In this document: piece by piece, positions 21,945-31,533 of the stretch
Layout: each line of letters starts with the position of its first letter
How positions within the stretch are numbered: the first letter of the stretch is position 1
Origin: Nemertoderma westbladi
Lineage: Eukaryota; Xenacoelomorpha; Nemertodermatida; Nemertodermatidae
Assembly (NCBI GenBank): GCA_032718475.1
Contig: JAUCBJ010006916.1
Coordinates: 1 to 61,892, forward strand
Reading direction: 5' to 3'
DNA: 61,892 bases
Position numbers and translations under genes: made by a program
Notes under the pieces: model-generated
Database searches by the model: none
What the model was told of the DNA's origin: nothing
What the model saw: only the letters and a program-made list of their open reading frames with translations

Positions 21945-22560
21945 TAGCAAATTTCCGGGGTCTTTATGTGCTTTTCCTTTTTTGTTTTTGTCTTCGGTTT
22001 TCTGTTTCTTGTCTTTTCTTAATCTGTAAAAAAATCCCCAGCAACCCATCATCATCACCTTAACCAATATGTAGACAGCTATCATTATGTTGTATTCTAC
22101 CTAACCATGCACTTTAAGTAGATACCTAATAATCCTATGTAACCTACCTAATCCAATTAAACGAACGGATGAACGGTTGTGGTTTAGAAAATCTACGCGC
22201 CGCAACCATAAAACAATTCACAAACATACCCGAACTACTAGCGACGGAAGCTAACCTAATCTATACATACAACCCCCCACTTAACGTAGCAAGACCAGCA
22301 ATCTAAACCCAACGTTTTATATAATACACCCTATATTCTATATCTTACACAACTACAGTGCCCTCTATAGCGAATTTCCGGGATTTTATGTACTTTTCCC
22401 CTACCTTCCTTTTTGTTTTTGTCTTGGTTTTTCTGTTTCTTGTGATTTCTTACTCTGTAAAAATTACAGCTATCATTATGTTGCATTCTACCTAACCATG
22501 CGCTTTAAGTAGATACCTCATAATCCTATGTAACCTACCTAATCCAATTATACCATTCAG
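21915..22560. repeat. Direct duplication of a ~210-bp segment
   Basis: The segment from caactacagtgcccc at about 21917 to cctaatccaatta at about 22160 recurs, diverged, at about 22350-22555. Shared landmarks are aaatttccggg, tttttgtttttgtctt, ttctgtttcttgt, aaccatgc.ctttaagtaga and tcctatgtaacctacctaat. The copies bracket a Penelope-like C-terminal fragment, so they may be direct repeats belonging to that element. Confidence 0.75.
22160..22305 (+). pseudogene. Penelope-like element, very C-terminus only
   Basis: A 46-codon plus-strand frame from an ATG near 22167 ends in TEANLIYTYNPPLNVARPAI and a stop. The (T/S)EA.LI..Y.PPLN pattern is the end of the GIY-YIG domain of Penelope-like proteins; compare TEAILINLHRPPLNK in the fragment at 9345. 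It is bracketed by the duplicated 210-bp segments, and nothing upstream of it is coding. Confidence 0.6.
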
Positions 22561-22818
22561 TATGTAGACACATCACCACTGTAAAAGCTTCTGTGGGATG
22601 TAACTGGCCCTTCGCCCCGCAACCCAGTTTTTCCCCCATACGCTAAAATACTCTGAAACCTTAACTCGGTGTACTTTCCCTATCACAATTACCTTAAGTT
22701 ATACACTACATACATACACGTTAACCTTTCTGGGATTCACCTATCAGGTATTCCCCTTTAAAACTTATATATATATATATAGACCCCCACCTTTTCCTGT
22801 TAGTTGCCAGTACATAGT

Positions 22819-22844
22819 CTGATGCAGACCGGTAGGTCGAAAAC
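22819..22844 (+). ncRNA. Second hammerhead-like motif
   Basis: CTGATGCA is followed by GACC-GGTA-GGTC, then GAAAACG. This is a perfect 4-bp stem and tetraloop between a CTGATG box and GAAA, as in a hammerhead core, again with one extra base compared with CUGANGA. It lies about 500 bp beyond the Penelope-like C-terminus. No obvious stem I was identified. Confidence 0.3.
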
Positions 22845-22869
22845 GTTTACTATTGTATCTTTATCTAAT

Positions 22870-23738
22870 ATAATATAACCAGCTAAAGACCCTCAATACT
22901 GAATACTTTTACAGTTCCTCTGTCTGCCGCTACGGGGCGAATTGTCAGAGCTCCAGTTCATCGCGCTTAGTATGTTTAATTATTGCAACAGGTCCGGATG
23001 ATGTAGATGATTGTTTACAAAATAATACCCGATCAACAGCAAACTCTAGAGTGTAATAATAAACTGTAAACGAAAGTGGCGTGGAGAAGATAAGCATGCA
23101 TTGAGTGGTAAATATGGTTGTTGGAAAATGTTGCGGGTTTTGGAAAACTTTGGTGTTTGGGAAAGTGCGTGTTGTGAAAGGGGGTTGTTGAGAAAATTGG
23201 TATTTAAAAATTGGGTGTTTTCAAAAGGTGGTTGTTTCATGATGTGATTAAAGATAATGTAAAACTGGCTGCAAGCTAAATGAGGTGAAATAAACAATTA
23301 CAAAAATAAATTGAAATGTCATAGAGGCCATTTATTTCCTGTAAGAGGTATGAAAATGAGAAGAAAACATCATTTCTGAAATTTAAGACGCCATACCAAT
23401 CAATGCGGGTTCATCGCAATCGAAGCTAAATGCATTCCAAACAATAGTAGATCGTCTGTTTAAAATACGACAAGGTGTGACACCTGAGACAGTGTTTAAC
23501 TACAGTTTAATAGCGAAATAAGTTGGAAAGCTAATGAGCAATAAGGCATTCACTTACTGTCCGTGTGCATTCTTCTCCAAAGTTCTGGTTCGGGCGCTAT
23601 AATTAAACACATCGATTACAAATACTGCCACATAATAGAATTATTAAAATAACACAATGAAATTTTATAAACCTCAGGTATTATATATGCTTAGCGGGGA
23701 TTGTATATATTAAATTGAAACTTTACAGACATACTAAC
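22870..23738. other. Intron sequence with no recognisable gene
   Basis: This intron sequence lies downstream of myosin exon b. Minus-strand frames around 23046-23297 are low-complexity and match nothing I know. Confidence 0.4.
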
Positions 23739-23909
23739 TGGACAGTTTCTGGTAGGTGATAACGAAAGTAGCCTAGTTCACGTTGATTGGCTATCAATTT
23801 GGATATCTGACTCTTTATTCCAGCGGTGTCTACGGGAACTCGTTTGATGAAGTTGTGCTCCAGCAAATTGACCGCCATCGGACGTTGTTCAAAGTCTTTT
23901 ATCAAACAC
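23739..23909 (-). CDS. MYO3: Class III myosin, end of kinase domain (exon b)
   Basis: This 171-bp exon has a TTTCAAG acceptor and GTCCA|GTTAGT donor (phase 2 at both ends). It encodes CLIKDFEQRPMAVNLLEHNF and IKRVPVDTAGIKSQISKLIA, then NQRELGYFRYHLPETVQ. CLIKDFEQRP is kinase subdomain XI with the invariant Arg, followed by the LLEHxFI end of a Ste20-like kinase lobe and the start of the kinase-motor linker. The first base completes the Gln codon begun in exon a (NDFIAQ|CLIKD), matching the family sequence NDFIxxCL.KD.E.RP. Confidence 0.92.
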
Positions 23910-24138
23910 CTTGAAAGTTTTACAACGCAGTGAACTAACCATCAAACAACACAAACTATATAAATGTTACATGTAGAATTAATTAATTAACACGGTACAA
24001 TATCGAATTTGTGCCACACATACGATACAGCGCCTAACTAACTCCTGCATTATTATCGATCTCTGTGAAAATATCTAAATTATTAAAGCTAAGTGTATGA
24101 GCATAATTTTTGTTACCCGTTCAACATTTTTCTATATT

Positions 24139-24474
24139 TGTAAACTATATAGAAACACTGTGTGGGATGCATTAGGAGCTTGTAAACTATATAGAAACAC
24201 TGTGTGGGATGCATTAGGAGCTAGTAAACTATATAGAAACACTGTGTGGGATGCATTAGGAGCTTGTAAACTATATAGAAACACTGTGTGGGATGCATTA
24301 GGAGCTTGTAAACTATATAGAAACACTGTGTGGGATGCATTAGGAGCTTGTAAACTATATAGAAACACTGTGTGGGATGCATTAGGAGCTTGTAAACTAT
24401 ATAGAAACACTGTGTGGGATGCATTAGGAGCTTGTAAACTATATAGAAACACTGTGTGGGATGCATTAGGAGCT
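24139..24474. repeat. 42-bp tandem repeat, 8 copies
   Basis: The unit is tgtaaactatatagaaacac followed by tgtgtgggatgcattaggag and ct, repeated eight times, with a single difference at the first base of the third unit. It is intronic. Since 42 is divisible by three it stays open in several frames on both strands (24097-24594 plus, 24132-24575 minus), which explains the long repetitive reading frames. Confidence 0.97.
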
Positions 24475-24720
24475 GCAACACTTACGTATGATTTAGTAAT
24501 GTGTGCTGTAGTACATAAAATATTCCTACGTGAGTATCTGGTATCTGTAGGCCTAGCAAAGCAACCACCACACACATACTACTGTAATAGCTGAATATAA
24601 AGCGAAATAAAAGGAATAGCCATCCATGTCTGCAGTCAGTAATAAATTACTTTTGTCACTTATCTTCAGACATGAATATTAATATAAATGTTGTCTCCAT
24701 AAGCGTGACGTCATTATTAA

Positions 24721-25045
24721 GGTTGGGTGCAACCTTCGCCCGCGTACAACCTTCGGCCCCGTCCAACCTTCGCCCGCATCCAACCTTCGCCCGCGTACAA
24801 CCTTCGCCCGCGTACAACCTTCGGCCCCGTTCAACCTTCGCCCGCGTACAACCTTCGCCCGCGTACAACCTTCGGCCCCGTCCAACCTTCGCCCGCATCC
24901 AACCTTCGCCCGCGTACAACCTTCGCCCGCGTACAACCTTCGGCCCCGTTCAACCTTCGCCCGCATCCAACCTTCGCCCGGGGGAAACCTTCGCCTTCAA
25001 GGCAATCTTCGCCCGCGAGCAACCTTCGCCCAATAAGATTTGTGT
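24721..25045. repeat. GC-rich caaccttcgcccg repeats (left arm)
   Basis: About 18 imperfect 16-18-bp units of the form caaccttcgcccgcgta, caaccttcggccccgtt and caaccttcgcccgcatc are arranged in a higher-order pattern of about 84 bp repeated roughly three times. The GC content is much higher than that of its surroundings. A run of reverse-complement units follows at 25128-25265. Confidence 0.9.
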
Positions 25046-25127
25046 TAGTAACTATTATAGTTACCAATTGTGGGAAAGGGGCAGGTTACAGAGACGGATT
25101 TTTCTAACCAAAACAATGATTGTTTAG

Positions 25128-25265
25128 TGGGCGAAGATTGCTCCGGGTGAAGATTGGACGCGGGCGAAGATTGCCTGTGGGCGAAGGTTTCCGGCGGGTG
25201 ATAGTTGCTCTCTTTGAGGGCAAAGATTGGACGCGGGCGAAGCTTTCTCACGGGCGAGGTTTGCT
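25128..25265. repeat. Reverse-complement gggcgaaga/gttg units (right arm)
   Basis: About eight units of the form gggcgaagattg, cgggtgaagattgg and gggcgaaggtttcc are the inverted, more diverged counterpart of the array at 24721-25045. Together with an 80-bp spacer they form a long imperfect inverted repeat in the myosin intron. Confidence 0.85.
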
Positions 25266-25308
25266 GCGAGTCATTTCGGAATGGCCCCTTAAATAAATTC
25301 AATTTTCG

Positions 25309-25505
25309 AATAAAATCCCCGCATTATTTACTTACTGAGCTATAAAATCCCCGCATTATTTACTTACTGAGCTATAAAATCTCTGCATTATTTACTTACT
25401 GAGCTATAAAATCCCCGCATTATTTACTTACTGAGCTATAAAATCCCCGCATTATTTACTTACTGAGCTATAAAATCTCTGCATTATTTACTTACTGAGC
25501 TATAA
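25309..25505. repeat. 32-bp minisatellite made of the kinase-exon end plus splice donor (6 donors)
   Basis: On the plus strand the unit is tataaaatccccgcattatt followed by tacttactgagc, with an exact 32-bp period at 25321, 25353, 25385, 25417, 25449 and 25481. On the minus strand each copy reads TTTTATAGCTCA then GTAAGTAAAT, which is the last 12 bases of myosin exon a plus its donor. The copy at 25481 is the exon-proximal one used in the gene model. Two of the six have tctct in place of ccccg, in an alternating block pattern. Confidence 0.95.
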
Positions 25506-25707
25506 AATCATTTAGTTCTTTGCTCCAATTTTCCGGATGCGACAGCGTGGGCGGTTTATCTCTAGGGATTCGGAACAACGCTTTCATTGGATGAAGTTCA
25601 GCCAATGGCGGGTCCCCATCCGCCAACTCTATAGCAACAATTCCCAACGACCAGCAGTCGCATCGAATGTCGTAATTATAGTCAGCTTGTTGCTCGCAAG
25701 CAATTAC
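25496..25707 (-). CDS. MYO3: Class III myosin, kinase C-lobe exon (exon a, first exon seen)
   Basis: This 212-bp exon begins after a TTTGTTTAACCAG acceptor with [20 protein letters not shown], continues [20 protein letters not shown] and [20 protein letters not shown], then [11 protein letters not shown]. [18 protein letters not shown] is kinase subdomain IX, and VIACEQQ directly follows the APE triplet in class III myosins, so the activation-segment exon should lie upstream (higher coordinates). No such exon was recognised between 25.7 kb and the satellite. The exon ends in phase 2 at GCTCA|GTAAGT. NINAC and MYO3 proteins act in actin-rich protrusions such as photoreceptor microvilli and stereocilia. 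Confidence 0.93.
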
Positions 25708-25924
25708 CTGGTTAAACAAAACATAAAAAATAAATACCAATGGAGACATCGAACCACATACGGTAATCGTTATTATTAGTATTATTAGAAAGGGGCCCAG
25801 CCGCCCGTGAAGGAACCGGAAGGCGGATAAAACCCCCCTATTTTTTTAAATAAACGTTACACCTCGGTACTAGGTAACAGATTGTATTAAATAGTTTAAA
25901 GAATTAGTTAACACAAAATTTAAC

Positions 25925-27592
25925 ACTAGTACTACTAGGTCGAGCGAACTCGGACAGTGGAAATGAGATCCTTCCAGACTTCCCGATTCTCCATAGTTGT
26001 CGCAATTTCGTTTCTCCCAAGTTCAGTATCCCTTTCAAGTTAATCTATATATGTTATGGCCGGTCGTCCACGACTACGCTTTCCATGAGTTGGTTGCCAG
26101 AGAAGTAGATCTGGTATGACCTCGTCTTTACTTCTCCAGCAGTGCCCACTGAATCTTAATCTGCGTTCACGGAGGGTGGTTGATACAGGTGGTATTGTAC
26201 CATAAAGTTCGGCGTTTGTCATGTGTTGTCTCCAGCTGATGTTTAGGGCTGCCCTTAGTAGTCTTGTGTAGCAACCATCAATTCGTTGTTCAATTGATTT
26301 AGTCAGTGTCCAGGTCTCACCCCCGTATAAAAATACACTTTCCACTGTGGCTCGAAATAACTTAGTCTTCAAGTGCCTGGATTTTCCTGATGGTATCCAT
26401 TTTTGATAAACCTACCCAAGCCTTTGCTTTCCTAACTTCTATGTCCTTTTTGCTACTCTCTATCCATGATCAAAGGTACTGGAAGTCATCGACCTTCCTT
26501 AGTTGATTATTATCAATGGTTGTCAAGTTTCCATCAACATTAAAGGTCATGAATTCGGTCTTTTTAGCATTTATATGCGATCCAACCTCCTTAGCAGCCC
26601 TCTCCACGTTATTTAGTAGAAGCTGTGCATCTGCTAGGGTATTAGAGAGCATGGCGATGTCATCCGCAAAGTCGGTGTCTGTGACTGTAGTTGCCGGATA
26701 TCTACTACTTCTACGTTCTTGAAGTGTGAATCCCAGATCTTCACCCTTTGTGGCCGTCCTCATTGCGTAATCCAGCACAATTACAAATAGTAATGGTGCT
26801 AATGTGTCACCTTGCAGTACGCCAGCCAGGATTGAGAAAAACTCAGTTTCACCATCTGGTGAGAGTGCCTGCGCTTCTGTGTCACAATATAACAATCCAA
26901 TGCCAGCAACAATTACTTCTGGTATTCCATAAGCTCTTAGGATTTCAAGCATTTTACCTCTATGGATGGAGTCGAATGCCTTCTTGAAGTCCACAAAAGT
27001 CAGGACTGCGGGAAGATTCTTTGACTTAATTCCTTCAATCAGTCTCCGTAGTGCAAGTATCTGAGCTATTGTTGATCTACTTGGTCGAAATCCGTTTTGG
27101 CTCTTACGCAGTAGTTTCTCTATGTGAGGCCTAATCCTATATAGAATCATTTTATTGTATATTTTGGCAGCTACCACAAGCAGACAGATCCCACGATAGT
27201 TTGTTGGTATGCCGAGGTCTCCTTTCTTGGGGAGAGGCTTTAGTTGACCTTTAGTCCAAATTGGTGGTGGCTTTTCCCCTTTTAACATCCGGTTGCAAAC
27301 ATTCAATAATGGTCTATTTAGCACTCCGGTTTTCCATACCTCCGCTGGGATTTCATCTAATCCACTCGCTTTATTATTGGACATGCTTTTAATGCTTCTT
27401 TGGAGTTCGGCAGGTGTGAAGTCCCCTGTTTCTATAGGTAGTGTCTTGTCATATATTTTCCTTGTAGGGCTGACCTCGATGTTTGGTGGCTGCCCAAGCA
27501 AGTTGCTGAAGTGATTTTTCCACTTACCAACACGTTCTTCAGGACTATCGGCTTTGAGGCGCCCCTTTGCACAACTTTTCCGACCAGATACC
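25925..27592 (-). pseudogene. LINE family B: reverse transcriptase and C-terminal domain, 5'-truncated
   Basis: The minus-strand frame runs from the pre-RT linker (AKGRLKADSPEERVGKWKNH, about 27585) through NKASGLDEIPAEVWK, LPKKGDLGIPTNYRGICLLV, SQNGFRPSRSTIAQILALRR, FVDFKKAFDSIHRGKMLEIL, GVLQGDTLAPLLFVIVLDYA and the catalytic TDFADDIAMLSNTLAD to RKVDDFQYL (stop at 26470). A second frame (26040-26372) carries LFRATVESVFLYGGETWTLT and LRFSGHCWRSKDEVIPDLLL, with a stop after YID, and weak coding continues to about 25935. The catalytic FADD is intact. The 3' end is an ACT/AGT microsatellite like that of LINE A, and the domain layout is the same, so the two are related families. There is no endonuclease. 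Confidence 0.88.
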
Positions 27593-27599
27593 TCATTTA

Positions 27600-27938
27600 C
27601 AGTATTAGCTATTTATTTATGTAATTATTTAAATCACTTGAAAAAGAAATATTATATTATTTCGAAAGCTTGTGTAATTTCTTATAATTTTTATTTAACG
27701 TGGTTGATCTTGGTTTCCTTACAATTATATTTATATATTTAATTTTTGTAACAGCTTTGACTTGCTAAATTTATAATCTATATATATACATATAAGATAA
27801 ATAAAACGATATGTTAGCCAGTTTTCATTAATTATATTATATAAAAATGGTTTAATTATGTTTATTAGATATTACAAATAAATAAATAATATATATATAC
27901 AGTAAAAAAGCTCATTTATTATTATTAATATTAAAATA
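27600..27938. other. AT-rich non-coding sequence
   Basis: The sequence is dominated by A and T with ata microsatellites around 27780 and 27885. Nothing is recognisable. Confidence 0.4.
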
Positions 27939-27939
27939 C

Positions 27940-29445
27940 CGAATGCATTTCGCGTTGGCACTTCAGCGGTAAAAATATTGTGTAGCTTTCTTACTGTTCA
28001 AAGGGTGAGTTATATAAGTCTCCTTTCTTTCAGTGGGGCCAATAATGTGGAATTCCCCCAAATTTAGTTTGAATGGTATAATGTACTTCTTTGTTGCTGT
28101 GGGCCTAGAGGTGTTGGGTAGTTTCACAATATTATCTTTGTTGAGTAGCAATGGGGCGGGCCTAGGCGGGCCTTTGTGTCGTTGTGCTATGCCCTATGCA
28201 TTAGCAATTTAATGAGGGCCTAAAAAGTTTGATAAAATGGTCCTCGTAGGTCAATAGCAAAGGTAAATCGTCAGAAGGACATTGGTAAAATGGAGTTATT
28301 GTAAATTGGGCCATACCACAACTTTTTATATGTTCGCTGCACTTCATAAAAAAAATAAAAAAATATATATACAAGAATACATATGTTTTTGACTTTTATC
28401 CCGGATATGATTTTTGTGCAAATTAGTGCGCGCTCTAAAATTAATGGTTTGACCAATATAGTCTTCGTTGCATCCGAGACAGGTCATGACATAAATAACA
28501 TTTTTGGTGTTACAATTTAGTTGATGTCGGATTGTAAGTGGCCGTACTGCGTTTTTAAATTTTAGAACTGTTGCTATACCAATGACGTCGCATATTTCAC
28601 ACCTCCCTTTTTTGTTTTTGCATTTGTTTGAGCCTGGGAGTCCTCGCGGTTTGGGTTTCCTTTTCAGTAGATTTTTGAGTGAGGCTGGTTGTCTCCTAGC
28701 AACAATCAAGTTTTTATCCTTGAGACTGAAGCCCCGTGGTGTCTTCTCAGCCATGATTTTGAAAATTGGTTTAAGTTTGTTATCTAATTGGCAGTTTATA
28801 TTTGGATTATGCGTAATTACACAGGGGAAAATGGGTTTCTTTTCCTTTTGTTTGTCTGCACGCAACTGAGATTGCTGTCTTTTTGAAGCTTCAACAATTG
28901 CCCGGTCAATAAGCCCTGTAGGGTAGTGACACCGAATGAGATCGGCTTTTAATTCTCGCAATCTTGTATGCTTTTGGTTGACATTGTCTACGATCATGCA
29001 CACCCTACAGGCTAGATTATATGGAATATTTCGTAACACGTGCGTCGGGTGACACGACTTGTAATCAAGGTACCTTCTGGCATCGGTAGGTTTGTGATAT
29101 ATATCGCACTCAATCTTGGTTTCGTTGCGGCGTACTAGCACATCTAGAAACGGAAGTTCGGTTGTGCTTTGCTCCATGGTGAACTTGATATTCGGGTTAA
29201 TACTATTAATTAGTTCGTGTAAACCTGTCACTGATAATATACCATTGGTATTCCATTTGGTGAAGCAGTCGTCCAATAATCTTTTCCAGTTTGATTCGAA
29301 TTTCTCCCGTTCTAGCTCTCCATACGTTTCTAGAATAATATCTGATATTATTACTTCTTTATGCGCCATATACGAATTTGCATAGTTAGGGGCGCATTTG
29401 GTACCCATTGCGGTCCCTTCTATTTGTAGGTAATATTGTATAGCT
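27940..29445 (-). pseudogene. Penelope-like element: RT C-terminal part plus GIY-YIG endonuclease
   Basis: The minus-strand frame 28344-29408 (open further upstream to about 29443 as YYLQIEGTAMGTKCAPNYAN) encodes the end of a Penelope-type reverse transcriptase (ELPFLDVLVRRNETKIECDI, YHKPTDARRYLDYKSCHPTH), a Lys-rich linker, a Cys cluster (NKCKNKKGRCEICDV) and a GIY-YIG nuclease (LNCNTKNVIYVMTCLGCNED, YIGQT). An A/T slippage near 28345-28375 shifts the frame, and the protein end is recognisable at 28271-28340. The catalytic RT YADD box upstream is missing, because the element is cut at about 29445 beside an LTR-like segment. The tail reaches a CTGAAG...GAAA motif at 27948-27966 that is too weak for a ribozyme call. 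Confidence 0.85.
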
Positions 29446-29608
29446 CCAGTGGATGTGCTAGTATTATTAACAACGATAAACCAATAACTCTTATTCTGTT
29501 ATTTTACCGTTATTCAACCTTCATAGTCACCACAAACGCGGCGACGCGTATTAATCCACGACATCAATTTACCCAGTCGGGATCCCTCGCCAACTCGGAT
29601 CCCGTTAC
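29446..29608. mobile_element. LTR-like fragment related to the solo LTR at 20473
   Basis: The right end (gggatccctcgccaactcgg followed by atcccgttaca) and the gcggcgacgcg block resemble the last 100 bp of the solo LTR (gggatccttcctggatcccg-tcaca; ggcggggacgcg). The left boundary and a target duplication could not be placed. It sits at the break of the Penelope-like element. Confidence 0.5.
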
Positions 29609-29609
29609 A

Positions 29610-30480
29610 TGTTTACTGCACAATTTAAGTGATTTTTGTTACAGCAATGTAAATAGGTAGTCCCCAATACTGTGTTAACTTTTGCAAAGTGTAACGTTAA
29701 TATAAGGTATAATTGATTTAATATTATGTGCTGGTAAATGATGTGTATAACCTCAACACTACTACCGTAATTAATTAACTCCATGATTAATTATATCATA
29801 ATTACATATTGTTTACACTTCTACAGTATGTATGGTTAACCCTTCAGCTTTCTATGTGTGTAACCCATACTGCACATCATGAGATACAAGATATGTTTTT
29901 GTCGTCCAATTTAATTATATTTATCAGAGAATTACAAGAATTACAGTAACTAAACAATATAATAATATTATAATACACAGTACTTATTGTCATTCATGTT
30001 TTTCTTATTATTGTTGCTTCTTCAAAACCCAACACAAAGTTTAAATCTAAAAGGAGGAGTTTTGTATATTAGGTTTTCTGAGCCAGAGATACAGTAAATA
30101 CAACGAACCAAATGTCGAGGTAGTACTGTAGTTGTAGATAGGTAGGGAGTGATAGGATACATGTATAGGTTTAGGCTGAATCAAACACTGAAAACAGATT
30201 TCAAATCCGATAAAGTGTTGTCGAGATATTGAGTTTTGAAAATTAGTAGTCTTACATATGACCAAATATTAACAAAGTTTTGAGAAAAACGCCTTTCAAG
30301 TTATGAGAGTTTCAAACGTTCCCGCCAATTTTCTGTAATTGGGGGGATTTTCAAATGTAAACTTTTACGATATTTCAAAGCAGACTTGTAAAAAATTAGG
30401 TATATACGTCAGAATTCTAATACACATCAGTGTATGGTCCTTTGGCGACAATATTTTAATTTTTATTTCTATATGAGGTC
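29610..30480. other. AT-rich sequence with no recognisable gene
   Basis: A 72-codon minus-strand frame (30047-30265) shows no family resemblance. No exon of the myosin kinase could be recognised here, although the gene should continue to higher coordinates. Confidence 0.4.
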
Positions 30481-30809
30481 ACTCTGTCTGTTTTTCTGAA
30501 TACTTGTCTGTTTGTCTGTCAAAAATGTAACAAATAAATAAATAAAGCACCACCACCTACATTTTTTTGCTATTGGGTTTTTATTTGCCGATGATTTAAA
30601 AACGATGTCGATTTTCACTATTTACCGATTCTAGACGACTGTCTGCATGTCAGTCAGTCTGTCTGTTTTTGGTATGTCTGTCTGTCTGTTAAAATTTAAG
30701 AAGCGCACAAACTACTCAAAATCCGTGTGTGGTGATAACATTTAAAATGTCACTGGGTGGTAATTACAGTTCAAAATTTCACTTTTTCAGTTTGAAGAAA
30801 TCTAGACGT

Positions 30810-30843
<34 letters not shown>

Positions 30844-31080
30844 AAAATTGTGAACTAAATCAAATTAACAAACAAATTTATTTATGGGGTTTTCTTGGTC
30901 GGTGATTTCATTTCCTATATCTATTTTTACGTTTGATTGATTATTTAATGTTTGTACGTCTGTCTGTCTGTCGGTCTGTCTGTCGGTCTGTCTATCTGTT
31001 TACAATTATGGGGTTTTCCATAATTTCCATAATTTTTGACAGACAAACCGACACACAGACAGACGGACAGACTGACTAAC
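30480..31080. repeat. Dispersed (TCTG)n stretches with one inverted (CAGA)n tract
   Basis: Four tctgtctg-type tracts occur near 30485-30525, 30640-30690, 30812-30842 and 30955-31000, roughly 150-165 bp apart and each with similar flanks (caaa.tg.gaa..aaat), suggesting four diverged copies of a longer unit. At 31038-31075 the strand flips (gacagacaaaccgacacaca), so the last two tracts can pair. Confidence 0.7.
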
Positions 31081-31533
31081 ACGAATTCAGACAGTCAGGA
31101 TCGCGTCAAACCCATAAATCGACATTGGAAATGGAATCGCCTTCCAAGAAACCGTCTTATTACTTCCACTTATTTATAATAATTTCAAAATGAGTGAGGT
31201 CTACGAAAAATCAAATAACTCCAAAACTAAAATAGATATGAAAATTTCGTTTACATTTTCAAAATTACCAAACAATTCTGATCTACAAAAAGTAAAAAAA
31301 TAAAATTCGATTTTTTAAAACCAAATGATCTATTTTGACTTCAACCTCTAATTCTGTGAAACAATATTTTGCAACGGTAAGTCGATTTCTTGATCAAACC
31401 TCACATATACAGTGTGATATAACTAAAATAAACTGTAATTATAAATTATAAATTTATTGTCAAAAACATAGAGTGTAATTGATAGGTTTGTGAAATAACA
31501 GCAGTATTGATGTTTTTATCAAAGGAAGAAAAA

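Noticed and set aside
21633-21947. 104-codon CVCNQLQCPL repeat protein
   Set aside because: Perfect 30-bp tandem DNA repeat; no signal peptide or flanking coding sequence.
24097-24594. 165-codon plus-strand and 147-codon minus-strand frames with 14-residue repeats
   Set aside because: The 42-bp repeat is divisible by three and lacks stops, so frames stay open on both strands. It is in an intron.
27940-27967. Third hammerhead motif (minus strand, CTGAAG...GCGAAATGC) after the Penelope-like element
   Set aside because: Only about two base pairs are available for stem II; too weak to call.
30047-30265. 72-codon minus-strand frame
   Set aside because: No recognisable family, no splice-compatible link to the myosin, ordinary length for chance in AT-rich DNA.
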